Assembly: GCF_920987055.1 (NCBI RefSeq)
Contig: NZ_CAKLBX010000001.1
Span: forward strand, 854,501 to 918,500
Length of the DNA stretch: 64,000 nucleotides
Reading direction: 5' to 3'
Origin: Novosphingobium sp. CECT 9465
GTDB lineage: Bacteria; Pseudomonadota; Alphaproteobacteria; Sphingomonadales; Sphingomonadaceae
Below, one piece after another: positions 45,429 through 55,372 of this stretch. The position numbers and the translations under genes are program-made. Within the stretch, counting starts at the first letter, position 1. Every line of letters starts with the position of its first letter. The notes under the pieces are model-generated. The model worked only from the letters and a program-made list of their open reading frames with translations. It did no database searches and was not told where the DNA came from.

Positions 45429-45889
45429 GGGGCGCGTTTAAGGCCATGGTCGCGCTGGGGCTGGCGATCGCCGTTCCGGCCCAAGCTCAGGCCCAAGCTC
45501 AGGCCTGCATCGACCGCGATACCTTGACCGCGGCACGGCTTGCGGAATTCGGGACGATGATGATGACGGTTAGCTTGCGCTGCAAGGCCATCGGGATTGA
45601 CATATCCAGAGGATACGAGGCCATGTTGGGCACGCACCGTCCGGTGCTGGCGGCAGCCGACCGGCGTTTGCGCGCGTTCTTCGCCGGAAAATCCCGCGCG
45701 TTCGATGCCTATTCGACCCGGCTGGGTAACCGCTATGGCGGCGGAGCGACAGACCCTGCAAATTGTACGCGGTTCGAACGCGTGGCGCGCGATCTGGGGG
45801 CTAACCCCGGTGCAGCTGCGTTGGGCAAGGTGGTCTTTGCCATGATTGGCCAGCCGCGCATCGAAGGTCCGGCTTGTCCGAAACCTTAG
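45425..45889 (+). CDS. Secreted protein of unknown function, 3' end at the IS boundary
   Basis: A 154-residue exported protein with signal peptide ending in AQAQAQAC. It has four cysteines in the mature part (positions near C28, C53, C112, C151) that could form two disulfides. No domain recognised. ATGA overlap with the preceding gene suggests a two-gene unit. The TAG stop falls inside the sequence that starts the adjacent IS110-type element, so the original C-terminus may have been replaced. Confidence 0.65.
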   Translation: MRGAFKAMVALGLAIAVPAQAQAQAQACIDRDTLTAARLAEFGTMMMTVSLRCKAIGIDISRGYEAMLGTHRPVLAAADRRLRAFFAGKSRAFDAYSTRLGNRYGGGATDPANCTRFERVARDLGANPGAAALGKVVFAMIGQPRIEGPACPKP

Positions 45890-45903
45890 AGTATCCGTGA
45901 TGG

Positions 45904-46845
45904 TCAAGCGCATGCAGTGGTCCAGAGACGATCTGCCCTGAGTAGCGCATTTGCGGTGACGATGAGCTTTCGCATGATGGCTGTGATGGCGATTTTGGCG
46001 GGTTTTCCGGCAGCGATGAGCTGCTGGTATTTGGCCTTGAGGTTTGGATTGAATCGGGCGGCGACCAGAGCAGGCATGTAGAGAGCCTGTCGGACATTGG
46101 CCCTACCGCCGCGGATGAAGCTTTTGCCTTTCCATTGGCCGGACTGGCGCGCGACCGGGGCAAGTCCGGCGAGCGAGGCAGCCTGCTTGTTATCGAGCGA
46201 TCCGAGTTCGGGCATGGTGGCGATGATCTGGTTGGCGGTGAGTGTGCCGAGGCCAGCGATGCTGGTGAGAATGTGGTGGCGCCGGACGAGCTTTTCATCT
46301 GCGGCAATGACGGCCGCGATTTCAGCGTCGAGCGCAGCGATGTGGCGAGCGATCTGTTCGAGCCGTTGGCTGCACTGGCGCTTAAGCAGCGTGACGGTGA
46401 GGTTCTTTTCGCGGTTTTTGAGCGCGGTGCGATCACGCACCAGACCATCGCGGGCGTTGACGAGTTCGGCCAGTTGGTTCTGCTGCGGGCTTCGGGCGGG
46501 CCTGACCGGGGGTTTCAGCGTCACCGCCATCCGTGCGAGCAGCCTGGCGTCGATGCGATCGGTCTTGGCGAGCGTGCCTGTCGCCTGAGCGAAGCGCCTT
46601 GCCCGTTCCGGGTTGAGCTTGACGCAGGGCATATGGCCGAGCGCGACCTCCAGCGCGCGGTGGTAGATGCCGGTAGCCTCATAGGCGATCCGCTCGACCT
46701 CCCATTGCCCGGCCCATGCGATCAGGGTCTTGTGGCCCTTGGTGGTGTTGGGGAACTGGCGCTCGATCCCGATGGGATGGACATAGCAGTCCAACGTCGC
46801 TTTGGAGATGTCGATGCCGATGGTTTGTGGTAGAGAGTTGCTCAT
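45904..46845 (-). CDS. IS110-family transposase (DEDD recombinase)
   Basis: A 313-residue RNA-guided recombinase of the IS110 type. The RuvC-like half shows IGIDISKATLD, AYEATGIYH and TDRIDARLLARM, giving the D-E-D-D set. The C-terminal Transposase_20 part has the presumed catalytic Ser in RQSGQWKGKSFIRGG. It looks full-length and undamaged, so the element may be active. Confidence 0.92.
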   Translation of the reverse strand: MSNSLPQTIGIDISKATLDCYVHPIGIERQFPNTTKGHKTLIAWAGQWEVERIAYEATGIYHRALEVALGHMPCVKLNPERARRFAQATGTLAKTDRIDARLLARMAVTLKPPVRPARSPQQNQLAELVNARDGLVRDRTALKNREKNLTVTLLKRQCSQRLEQIARHIAALDAEIAAVIAADEKLVRRHHILTSIAGLGTLTANQIIATMPELGSLDNKQAASLAGLAPVARQSGQWKGKSFIRGGRANVRQALYMPALVAARFNPNLKAKYQQLIAAGKPAKIAITAIMRKLIVTANALLRADRLWTTACA

Positions 46846-46929
46846 CTTTTTCGCTGTCCCATGCTTGTCATCCGGGCCTTGAAAGCCCCGGTATCCGTTC
46901 GGGCCTGATGAAAAAGAAAGGGGCGATCC
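46846..46929 (-). ncRNA. Candidate guide-RNA region of the IS110-type element
   Basis: This is the untranslated stretch before the transposase start, where bridge RNAs lie in the IS110 subgroup. It includes a hairpin of CCGGG and CCCGG at 46872-46891. Downstream there is only 14 bases between the transposase and the next gene, so an RNA on that side is unlikely. Sequence alone cannot prove transcription. Confidence 0.3.
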
Positions 46930-46937
46930 TACTCTAA

Positions 46938-47062
46938 CCCGGTCCCTTCACGACCAGCGGTTTTGCGATCCGTCCCCTTCCGTCCGGTCCGGGGTGGCCA
47001 CCCCGGACCGGACATCGCATCCTGACCCGAACGGACCACAAAGTCATAAGACAAGCCGGTTC
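46938..47062. repeat. Intergenic stretch with a 32-bp perfect palindrome
   Basis: No gene. Positions 46982-47013 are a perfect palindrome (half-site GTCCGGTCCGGGGTGG), with no spacer. It lies between the IS110-type element and the MITE. It may be part of the IS left end, a terminator-like stem or a REP-like target of the IS. Confidence 0.6.
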
Positions 47063-47064
47063 TA

Positions 47065-47326
47065 GGCCGTAAACTCATAAACCACACCGTCGAGGCGTCG
47101 AAATGACGAACATATCGGGCCAAGGCGCCCGCTGGGAGGGCTGGTTGCCCTTCCAAGGGCGGCTTGGTTCGAGATGGAAGTCATTTCGACGTCCTTCGGA
47201 TTTGACCAAAACGGCCCATCGCTTCGTCGGGCAGACTTGAAATATCGACATATTCCTGCGCCTGCCCTCCTTGCGCTAAGCCGTTTTGCCTCAAACCTCG
47301 ACGGTGTGGTTTATGAGTTTACGGTC
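47065..47326. mobile_element. MITE related to the IS5-family element
   Basis: A 262-base element with perfect 29-base terminal inverted repeats at 47067-47095 and 47296-47324. Its left end GGCCGTAAACTCATAAAC differs at one base from the left end of the IS at 25475, and it too follows CTA. Inside is a second perfect 12-base inverted pair (47096-47107 and 47180-47191). It has no coding capacity. It stops 6 bases before the end of tesB, on the side of its stop codon. Confidence 0.8.
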
Positions 47327-47332
47327 TGGCCT

Positions 47333-48226
47333 TTATCCGTTTGGCGCGATCGAGCGGAGCAGGCCTTCCTGTGTGGCGCTGGCGACAAGGCGCCCGTCCT
47401 GGCTGAAGATCAGGCCGCGGTTCAATCCCCGTCCCCGGTCGGCCCAAGGGCTTTCGCAGGCGTAGAGCAGCCATTCGTCCGCCCGGAAATCATCATGAAA
47501 CCATACGGCATGATCAAGGCTGATGGCCATCATGCTGCCATCGGCCCAATTGATTTCGTGTGGCAGTGTTGCCGTGGACAGCAGTGTCATGTCACTGGCA
47601 TAAGCAAGTACGGCGCGGTGAATGCGTGGATCGTCGGGAAGCGAAGACACCGCCCGGAACCAGGTGTACAAAACGGGTTCACGCGGCCCACCGCCCATCC
47701 ATGGCATCCGCTGGGCCGGACGCAATTCGATCGGACGTGGTCGCAAAAGAAATTCGCGCCGCGAATCCGGGACTTTGGCGATGTGCAGACGCAGCAGTTC
47801 CGCCTCGCTGGCAAGGCCTTCCGGGCCGGGCACCTGCGGCATGGGTGCTGCGTGACGGAAGCCGGATTCGCGCCTGTGGAACGAGGCAACCATATTGAGG
47901 ATCGGCTTGCCCAACTGGCTGGCAACGATGCGGCGGTTTGAAAAGCTTCCGCCATCCAGATCGCGGTCGATCTTGAAATCGATCGCGTGGTCTTCATTGC
48001 CGCCGCGCAGAAAATAGGCGTGCAGGGAGTGGACGGGACGATCGTGGGGAACGGTGCGCTCGGCGCTGGCGAGCGCCTGACCGATCACTTGTCCGCCGAA
48101 CACGCGGCCCATGCCGCCGATTTTGCGCCGACCTTCGAAGCGGTCGCCTCCGCGATCTTTGACATCGAGCAGGTCGAGCAGCCGGGCGACCAGTTCCTGC
48201 GGATTCGGATTATCGTTGTCAGTCAT
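47333..48226 (-). CDS. tesB: Acyl-CoA thioesterase II
   Basis: A 297-residue double-hotdog thioesterase that hydrolyses acyl-CoA to fatty acid and CoA. The catalytic Asp/Thr/Gln set can be placed at YASDMTLLSTA, and at SATQEGLLR near the C-terminus; GGQVIGQALASAERTV and FSNRRIVASQLGKPI are family blocks. ATG 48226 is preferred (a GTG lies one codon before). The MITE inserted just after its stop leaves the protein intact. Confidence 0.93.
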   Translation of the reverse strand: MTDNDNPNPQELVARLLDLLDVKDRGGDRFEGRRKIGGMGRVFGGQVIGQALASAERTVPHDRPVHSLHAYFLRGGNEDHAIDFKIDRDLDGGSFSNRRIVASQLGKPILNMVASFHRRESGFRHAAPMPQVPGPEGLASEAELLRLHIAKVPDSRREFLLRPRPIELRPAQRMPWMGGGPREPVLYTWFRAVSSLPDDPRIHRAVLAYASDMTLLSTATLPHEINWADGSMMAISLDHAVWFHDDFRADEWLLYACESPWADRGRGLNRGLIFSQDGRLVASATQEGLLRSIAPNG

Positions 48227-48278
48227 CACCGTTTGGATGAACCAGCCTGCCGTTTACGTCAACGCCATGTCGGGCTGG

Positions 48279-49163
48279 TCAGCGAAGCCCGCGTGCCTTG
48301 CTGTAAAGCCGCCAGCCCAATGCCTTGGCGCGGTTGGTGGCGGGCCAGCGACCGGGTGCGCGAGGCGTGATGCCGACCTTGCGCAGCAGACCATTGAACG
48401 CGCGCGCATCGGCTTCGGCAAAACTCCATTCCGAGCGCCAGGTTATCGATAGCGAAACCGAGGGTTGGGGGCCATTGTTGACGAAGTGGGGCGACATGAC
48501 CGGAACGTAAAGCGCTTCGCCCGGATGCAATGCCCATTCGCGGCCACCCGCAACAAGGTCATCGCGCCAGAACAGTTCGCGTCCGCCGCCGGTGTGATAG
48601 CCTTCGTGCGTCTCATCGGGCGCATAGCGCGCATCGCCCGCAGGGAACATCGTCATGACCTTGCTACCCATCAATTGCAGCAGGATATTGTGTTCGGGAT
48701 CGAAGTGGTAGGGCGTGACGCCGCCCGGACTGGTAACGAAGATGAACCCCTGCGGTTTTAGCATGGCACCTGTTCGTGCCTCAATGGTTGGACGGAGTTC
48801 TGTCAGCAATGCCATGAGCAGATCATTGTAGGCAGGTATCTGTTCGATGTTCTTGAGTGCGGCCCAACTGCCGGTTGTGGCGATATCAAGGATGGTTTCG
48901 CCGATGCCGATGCCATTGGCTGGCGCCTTTTCGCCGTTTAGGCCCAGCGGCAGGTCGGACCGGTTGAATTCCACCGAGGCTTCGGGAAGCGCTTCGGCCA
49001 TCCGGGCAAGCGCTGGCAATTGCATCAGCGGGTGATCTTCAAGCTGGTGCGCCAGCTTGTGCGGCACTTCGGGGTAGGACGCGGCGAAGATGGCATGGGA
49101 GCCACGGTCGAACGCATCGAGCGGGGTCGTTCGGGCAAAGGCGCTGGTCTGGTCGGTCATCAT
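48279..49163 (-). CDS. Cupin-like (JmjC / cupin_8) Fe(II) oxygenase-like protein
   Basis: A 294-residue protein of the cupin-like superfamily. A double-stranded helix core has TPYHFDPEHNILLQLMGSKVMTMFP with a His-x-Asp iron pair, and the distal His in VPVMSPHFVNNG, which together could bind Fe(II). The substrate is unknown; relatives hydroxylate proteins or small molecules. ATG 49163 overlaps the stop of the acetyltransferase gene by 4 bases, so the two are translationally coupled and probably work together. Confidence 0.75.
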   Translation of the reverse strand: MMTDQTSAFARTTPLDAFDRGSHAIFAASYPEVPHKLAHQLEDHPLMQLPALARMAEALPEASVEFNRSDLPLGLNGEKAPANGIGIGETILDIATTGSWAALKNIEQIPAYNDLLMALLTELRPTIEARTGAMLKPQGFIFVTSPGGVTPYHFDPEHNILLQLMGSKVMTMFPAGDARYAPDETHEGYHTGGGRELFWRDDLVAGGREWALHPGEALYVPVMSPHFVNNGPQPSVSLSITWRSEWSFAEADARAFNGLLRKVGITPRAPGRWPATNRAKALGWRLYSKARGLR

Positions 49164-50296
49164 GTGAGTCCGGTCGGATTGCGGCCGAGTTCGAGCGACA
49201 GCAGCCGCTTGAATGCGGCCCGGCGAAGCGTTCCGCCAATGGCGATGGAGATGCGGCCGATGGGGCGGCGTTCGGTCCACAGACTGTCGATCATCGGGTG
49301 ATCGGGCGCGGCGCAACTATCGCACCAGGCGATGTCATCACGCGCCAGCAGGGCAAGGTTTTCGCGCTGGAGCAACACGCCCGGCGAGAAACGCGAAAAG
49401 TCTTCGTCGAAGGCGGTCTTGTAGGAAAAGCTGCCCGGTGGAGTCAGGAAATTGGCCAGCATGGCTATGCGACGGCCATCGAGAACAAGGGCCAGCCGTT
49501 CAAGTTTGCCCAGCATCGCGGCCTGTTTCAGCGCGTTGCGGAAAAGCGTTTCGGTGGCAGGCGCACAAGCCATGGCGCTGCCAGCCTTGCCTTTCCAGCC
49601 ACCCCCTTCGAGATGCAGGAAATCGTCTATCCATGCATCGATGCCTTGCGCTTCACTGTGCCGTTCGAACGAGAGCGCACCCTGTTCGGCAAGGCGCGCG
49701 TACTGGCGGCGCAGTTCCTTGCGCTTCTTGCCGGCCAACGCGCGTTCGAGATAGAGATCTGGCGGCAGAGGGGAGTGGAGCAAGGCCCGCTGTTCGCGCA
49801 TCACCAGCGCGGACGTCCGGTTCCCTGCTGAAAGATCGAACAGCGCATGGGTGAGCGGCTGTTCCAGCGGCATGGCGGGCAAATGCAGGAACAAGGCCGA
49901 ACCGGGGGCCGCATCTGCCCAATCGAAAAGCGCTTGCCAGAACATGGCTTCGCAACCCGCGCGGATCAGCGGCGCACCGAGAAACGCGTTCGCGTGAAGC
50001 CATGCGGAACGATGCGGCAGCGGCCAGCGGCCATAGCGCGCAGGGTTGTGCACGGGAAACAGACCCAGAAGCAGATCGCCGAATTCGAGCGTGAATATCT
50101 GAACGCGTCCATCGGGATCGAACGATTCGAGCGCGGGAAGCAGATACCACGGTTCGAAGAACGGATTGGGCGTGGAAGCAGTATCTGAAAGCGCCTGCCA
50201 GCGGGCGCGAGGCACATCTCCTGCCCATTCCCGCCATGCCACGGCCTGCCCGCGCACGGCTCCGGGCGGTGCATTTGCCACGGCGACGGTGGACAT
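49160..50296 (-). CDS. GNAT / BioF2-like acetyltransferase
   Basis: A 378-residue protein of the BioF2/CelD type GNAT group. The C-terminal half has KKRKELRRQYARLAEQG, LEGGGWKGKAGSAM, ALVLDGRRIAMLANF and SYKTAFDEDFSRFSPGVLL, which are hallmarks of the acetyltransferases used in polysaccharide or cell-surface modification. The N-terminal half is less conserved. ATG 50296 is chosen over an in-frame start at 50350. It is coupled to the cupin-like gene downstream. Confidence 0.78.
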   Translation of the reverse strand: MSTVAVANAPPGAVRGQAVAWREWAGDVPRARWQALSDTASTPNPFFEPWYLLPALESFDPDGRVQIFTLEFGDLLLGLFPVHNPARYGRWPLPHRSAWLHANAFLGAPLIRAGCEAMFWQALFDWADAAPGSALFLHLPAMPLEQPLTHALFDLSAGNRTSALVMREQRALLHSPLPPDLYLERALAGKKRKELRRQYARLAEQGALSFERHSEAQGIDAWIDDFLHLEGGGWKGKAGSAMACAPATETLFRNALKQAAMLGKLERLALVLDGRRIAMLANFLTPPGSFSYKTAFDEDFSRFSPGVLLQRENLALLARDDIAWCDSCAAPDHPMIDSLWTERRPIGRISIAIGGTLRRAAFKRLLSLELGRNPTGLT

Positions 50297-50378
50297 GGGG
50301 AAGGGCAGGGCGTTCAAAGGTTGGTTCTCCGCCTGCCGGATTAGGGGCAAGGCGCGAAAACTCGGTTAACATTCCAGC

Positions 50379-50417
50379 AAAAGAAGAAACCCGCCCGGAT
50401 TTCTCCGAACGGGTTTC
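50379..50417 (-). terminator. Terminator after hppA
   Basis: GAAACCCG (50386-50393) pairs with CGGGTTTC (50410-50417) and the minus strand continues into TTCTTTT (50379-50385). It lies about 70 bases past the hppA stop on the minus strand. Confidence 0.7.
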
Positions 50418-50486
50418 CCTCCTCCCCAACTCGTGGGCTGGTGCGCGGGGTTTTATCCCGCTGCGTTGCTTGCCCTGCCGTGAGCT

Positions 50487-52610
50487 TCAGCCTGCGGCAT
50501 GACTGGCCAGCGCTGCCAGCAAAAGAAGCGCGACGATGTTGGTGATCTTGATCATCGGGTTGACGGCAGGCCCTGCGGTGTCCTTGTAGGGATCGCCCAC
50601 AGTGTCACCCGTGACGGCAGCCTTGTGGGCTTCACTGCCCTTGCCGCCGTGATGGCCGTCTTCGATATACTTCTTGGCATTGTCCCATGCCCCGCCGCCC
50701 GACGTCATCGAAATGGCAACGAACAGACCGCCGACGATTACGCCGAGCAGCAATGCGCCGAGCGCAGCAAAGCCGTTGGCCTGTCCGGCAACGGCCGTGA
50801 TCACGAAGTACACGACGATCGGCGCAAGCACCGGCAGCAGCGACGGGACGATCATTTCCTTGATCGCGGCTTTGGTTACGAGGTCCACGGTGCGGGCATA
50901 GTCGGGCTTGCTGGTGCCCGCCATGATCCCCGGATTATCGCGGAACTGGTTGCGCACATCCAGCACCACGTCTCCGGCGGCGCGTCCCACAGCGGTCATG
51001 CCCATCGCACCGAACAGGTACGGCAGGAGCGCGCCAAGCAGCAGGCCGACGATGACGTAGGGATTTTCAAGGCTGAAGCTGACCGCGAGGTTCGGGAAAA
51101 ATTCTCGCAAGTCAGTGGTGTAGGCGGCAAACAGGACGAGCGCGGCAAGGCCGGCGGAGCCGATGGCATAGCCCTTGGTAACGGCCTTGGTGGTGTTGCC
51201 CACGGCATCGAGCGCATCGGTCTTTTCACGAACCGAATCGTCGAGACCAGCCATTTCGGCAATGCCGCCGGCGTTGTCCGTCACCGGACCATAGGCGTCG
51301 AGCGCGACGACCATACCGGCGAGCGCAAGCATGGCGGTGGCTGCATAGGCGATGCCGATCAGGCCTGCGAGCTGGTAGGCACCAATGATGCCTGCGCAGA
51401 TCACCAGCGTTGGCATGGCGGTGGATTCAAGGCTGATAGCCAGACCCTGAATGACATTGGTGCCGTGGCCGGTTTCCGACGACTTGGCGATCGAGCGGAC
51501 CGGGCGGTAGTTGGTGCCGGTGTAGTATTCGGTGATCCAGATGATGAGGCCAGTGATGACCAGACCGAGCAGCGAGCAATAGAACAGCGTCCGTCCGGTG
51601 AAGGTGACGGTATCGGCCATGATGGTGTAGCTCATCGCCGTTTCCATGCCGCCAAGGGCATAGTCGATGGCCCACCAGATCGCGCCGACCGACAGCGCGG
51701 CGGTGACAAGGAAGCCCTTGTACATCGCGCCCATGATGTTGTTCGAACTGCCGAGTCTGACGAAGTAGGTGCCGATGATCGAGGTGACGATGCACACGCC
51801 GCCGATCAGCAGCGGCAGCGCCATCATCGCGCCAAGGCCATCGCCCAGACCCTTGAGCAGCAGCGCGGTGAGCACCATCGTGGCCCCCACGGTGACGACA
51901 TAAGTCTCGAACAGGTCGGCAGCCATGCCGGCGCAATCGCCGACATTGTCACCCACGTTGTCGGCGATGACGGCGGGGTTGCGTGGATCGTCTTCGGGAA
52001 TGCCAGCCTCGACCTTGCCGACAAGGTCTGCGCCCACGTCTGCCGCCTTGGTGAAGATGCCGCCGCCCAGACGCGCGAAGATCGAGATCAGCGAGGCGCC
52101 GAAGGCGAGCGCGACGAGGCCGTCGACCACGGTGCGATCATCGCCGCCCACGGTATAGCCTGCGATATCGGTCAGGTAGTGGTAGAACACCGCAATGGCG
52201 AGCAGCGCGAGGCCCGCGACCAGCATGCCGGTGATCGCGCCTGCGCGGAATGCCAGCGTGAGGCCTGCCTGCAGCCCGGTCTGCGCAGCGGCAGCAGTGC
52301 GGACGTTCGAGCGGACCGAGATGTTCATCCCGATGAAGCCTGCAACGCCTGAAAGCACAGCACCGATCACGAAGCCGGTGGCAGATACCGGACCAAGCGT
52401 TGCGACAATGATGATGGCGACGGCGATGCCGACCACCGAAATGGCGGTGTACTGGCGCTTCAGATAAGCTTGTGCACCTTCCTGAATGGCGGCGGCAATT
52501 TCCTGCATTTTGGCGTTGCCGGCCGGTGCGCCGAGCACCTGACGGCTGGTTACGAACCCATAAACAATGGCCAGTAACCCAAGCAAAATCGATAAGACGA
52601 CTAGGTTCAC
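50487..52610 (-). CDS. hppA: Membrane H+-translocating pyrophosphatase (K+-independent type)
   Basis: Couples PPi hydrolysis to proton export across the inner membrane. The 707-residue protein has about 16 hydrophobic helices and the substrate-binding blocks [35 protein letters not shown]. The [17 protein letters not shown] block has Lys after GNTT, where K+-dependent enzymes have Ala, so this is the K+-independent, proton-pumping class. Start is GTG 52610 after AGGGGG. It probably supplies energy during low-energy states. Confidence 0.96.
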   Translation of the reverse strand: MNLVVLSILLGLLAIVYGFVTSRQVLGAPAGNAKMQEIAAAIQEGAQAYLKRQYTAISVVGIAVAIIIVATLGPVSATGFVIGAVLSGVAGFIGMNISVRSNVRTAAAAQTGLQAGLTLAFRAGAITGMLVAGLALLAIAVFYHYLTDIAGYTVGGDDRTVVDGLVALAFGASLISIFARLGGGIFTKAADVGADLVGKVEAGIPEDDPRNPAVIADNVGDNVGDCAGMAADLFETYVVTVGATMVLTALLLKGLGDGLGAMMALPLLIGGVCIVTSIIGTYFVRLGSSNNIMGAMYKGFLVTAALSVGAIWWAIDYALGGMETAMSYTIMADTVTFTGRTLFYCSLLGLVITGLIIWITEYYTGTNYRPVRSIAKSSETGHGTNVIQGLAISLESTAMPTLVICAGIIGAYQLAGLIGIAYAATAMLALAGMVVALDAYGPVTDNAGGIAEMAGLDDSVREKTDALDAVGNTTKAVTKGYAIGSAGLAALVLFAAYTTDLREFFPNLAVSFSLENPYVIVGLLLGALLPYLFGAMGMTAVGRAAGDVVLDVRNQFRDNPGIMAGTSKPDYARTVDLVTKAAIKEMIVPSLLPVLAPIVVYFVITAVAGQANGFAALGALLLGVIVGGLFVAISMTSGGGAWDNAKKYIEDGHHGGKGSEAHKAAVTGDTVGDPYKDTAGPAVNPMIKITNIVALLLLAALASHAAG

Positions 52611-52733
52611 GGTGGCATCCCCCTTTTATCTACGGTGCCACGAATGGCCCGTCCCCGTCGTTTGCGGGTCGGCGGGAGGCTATAGGTTTATTTGCACCTC
52701 GCAAGCCCTTCCATGATGTGGATCAAGGGGTTT

Positions 52734-53609
52734 TCAATCGTGCGTGTAACCCAGCGGCCCGTTCGGCGCGATGCCATCGATGATAACGGGCGATATGTTA
52801 CGGTTTGTTGCGATGCCGATGGGGAATGCAGCGACGGTTGGCTGAACGCCGGGGGGCAGGGTGAACAGCAGTTCGTAATCGTCGCCCCAGCGCATCGCCT
52901 CGTCGCGGCGGGCGGGAGGGAGGCCGACGGGAAAGGGAACGGCAGGACCATCGATCGCGAAGGTCACGCCGCTGGCGTCGGCCATGCGGGCAGCGTCAAT
53001 CAGCAGTCCGTCGGAAACGTCCATCATCGCGGTGGCGACGGGCGCGAGCGCGCAGCCTTCGGCAAGGCGGGGGCACGGGCGGCGGAACGCGGCGCTATCG
53101 GTCCCGGAATTATCGCGCAGCGCTTCGAAGCCGAGCATGGCCGCGCCGACCGGACCGGTCAGCCACAGGGTATCGCCGGGGCGCGCGCCTGCGCGTGACG
53201 GGGGCGGGCGGTGCGTGGCGCGGCCCAGCGCGGTAAGACCCAGGCTGCGCGGGCCATTTGCGCTGACCGTATCGCCACCGAGCAGCGGCACATTGAAGGC
53301 CGCCAGCGCTCCTGCAAGACCTTCGATAAAGCGCGCGTCACCGCCGCCCAGCGTGAAACCGAGCAGAACCCCGACAGGCTCTGCGCCTTTTGCTGCAAGA
53401 TCCGAAAGGTTGGTGGCGACGAGCTTCCACGCGACATCAGCCATGTCCTGTCCCGGCAGCCAATGGACGCCTTCGACCATCATGTCGTGAGTGAGCACAA
53501 GCGCTTCGCCGCCAAAATCGAGCACCGCGCAATCGTCTGCCAGCCCGCGCGCGGCAGGGTGTGGCGCCAACGCGCGCATGGCTTCGATCAGGGCCATTTC
53601 CTTGCTCAT
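52734..53609 (-). CDS. thiL: Thiamine-monophosphate kinase
   Basis: Phosphorylates thiamine monophosphate to thiamine diphosphate, the last step of the biosynthetic route. A 291-residue protein with DDCAVLD near residue 26, THDMMVEGVHWLP, ATNLSDLAAKGAEPVG and GGDTVSANG, which are the ATP- and Mg-binding motifs of the family. ATG 53609 (MSKEMALIEAM) is the likely start; a longer frame to 53645 adds a non-conserved head. It lies upstream of hppA on the minus strand, 123 bases away. Confidence 0.95.
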   Translation of the reverse strand: MSKEMALIEAMRALAPHPAARGLADDCAVLDFGGEALVLTHDMMVEGVHWLPGQDMADVAWKLVATNLSDLAAKGAEPVGVLLGFTLGGGDARFIEGLAGALAAFNVPLLGGDTVSANGPRSLGLTALGRATHRPPPSRAGARPGDTLWLTGPVGAAMLGFEALRDNSGTDSAAFRRPCPRLAEGCALAPVATAMMDVSDGLLIDAARMADASGVTFAIDGPAVPFPVGLPPARRDEAMRWGDDYELLFTLPPGVQPTVAAFPIGIATNRNISPVIIDGIAPNGPLGYTHD

Positions 53610-53651
53610 GGCCACGTCTATGCGGGGTGGCAGGGCATACCGCAAGTACGC

Positions 53652-53698
53652 TTGACGCGCTTGCTTCGGGAGTTTAATCGATCGATTAATCGATTAAT
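53652..53698 (+). promoter_or_regulatory. Promoter and overlapping palindromes upstream of the SDR gene
   Basis: Two overlapping perfect palindromes, TTAATCGATCGATTAA (53674-53689) and ATTAATCGATTAAT (53685-53698), lie about 110 bases before the SDR start. A possible -35 TTGACG (53652-53657) is followed after 17 bases by TAATCG, which coincides with the palindromes. The site could bind the TetR at 54.7 kb (inference). Confidence 0.55.
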
Positions 53699-53807
53699 AG
53701 TCTCGCGAGAGGCGACGGTGACATCGACGGGGACAGGGTGCCGCCAGCAACAGTCAGGACGGATATCCTGGCGGCGCGCACCGGGTCTCGACAGAAGGAA
53801 CGAAGAG

Positions 53808-54593
<786 letters not shown>

Positions 54594-54733
54594 CGTGTGA
54601 AATTGCGGTGGCCGCCGGGTCACCCGAAGGGCTTGATTTCGCCGTTTTCCTGAAAATCGCCCTTCGACTACCGTGATTGCATTTCTTGGGATATGAGGGG
54701 ACTTTATCCGTTAGGGGATGAACCGGGTTGGAA

Positions 54734-55372
54734 ATGAGCGCGACATTGGACGAAGCCGACAGTCTTGAATCACCGGGCGCGCGCGAACTCCTGCTGGTGA
54801 CGGCGTCGTCAATCATGCGCGAAGGCGACGTGGTCGACATTTCACTATCGGAATTGAGCTTGCGGTCGGGACTCAATTCGGCGCTGGTGAAATACTACTT
54901 CGGCAACAAGGCCGGCTTGCTCAAGGCACTGCTGGACCGGGACATGGCCGCCATCGTCAAATCCGTCGATGCCTTGCTGGCCAAGGATGACATGGACCCT
55001 GAGGCCAAGCTGCGGCATCATATTTCCAAATGCATCGATACTTATTACGATTTCCCGTACCTCAATCGCCTTTTGATGCGGCTGGTGCGCGATAGCGACG
55101 AGACTGAAGCACGGCGCATTGCCGACCAGTACCTGTTGCCGTTGAATCGCGCCTACTTTCGCTTCATCGGTGATGGGGTTGAGGCTGGGGTATTCCGGCC
55201 GATCGATCCGCAACTGTTCTATTTCACATTGACGGGTGCGGCCGACCGCTTCTTTTCAGCGCGGCTGGTGCTGAAACACTGCTTTGACCAGGATGCCCTG
55301 ACCGAGGAACTGCGCGACAGCTACCGGGAGCACACCGTCGATTTTGTCATGGCCGGCATCCTTGCGCGCTGA
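54734..55372 (+). CDS. TetR family regulator
   Basis: A 212-residue regulator with an atypical helix-turn-helix (LLLVTASSIMREGDVVDISLSELSLRSGLNSALVKYYFGNKAGLL) and a C-terminal ligand domain of the TetR_C type. It follows the SDR gene by about 140 bases on the same strand. It may control the SDR through the palindromic site at 53.67 kb, though a link by sequence alone is not proof. Start ATG 54734; TTG at 54728 is also in frame. Confidence 0.85.
   Translation: MSATLDEADSLESPGARELLLVTASSIMREGDVVDISLSELSLRSGLNSALVKYYFGNKAGLLKALLDRDMAAIVKSVDALLAKDDMDPEAKLRHHISKCIDTYYDFPYLNRLLMRLVRDSDETEARRIADQYLLPLNRAYFRFIGDGVEAGVFRPIDPQLFYFTLTGAADRFFSARLVLKHCFDQDALTEELRDSYREHTVDFVMAGILAR

Larger units (their letters stand above)
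45886..46937 (-). mobile_element. IS110-family element
   Basis: Bounded by an 8-base inverted pair, TTAGAGTA at 45886-45893 and TACTCTAA at 46930-46937, about 1.05 kb apart. The interior is filled by the transposase (45904-46845) and about 90 bases before its start. IS110 elements typically lack true terminal repeats, so these limits are a guess. The region before the transposase could hold the guide (bridge) RNA. Confidence 0.55.

Noticed and set aside
50499..52352. 617-codon plus-strand open frame across hppA
   Set aside because: Antisense shadow of a well-conserved membrane pyrophosphatase; composition is typical of antisense GC-rich frames.
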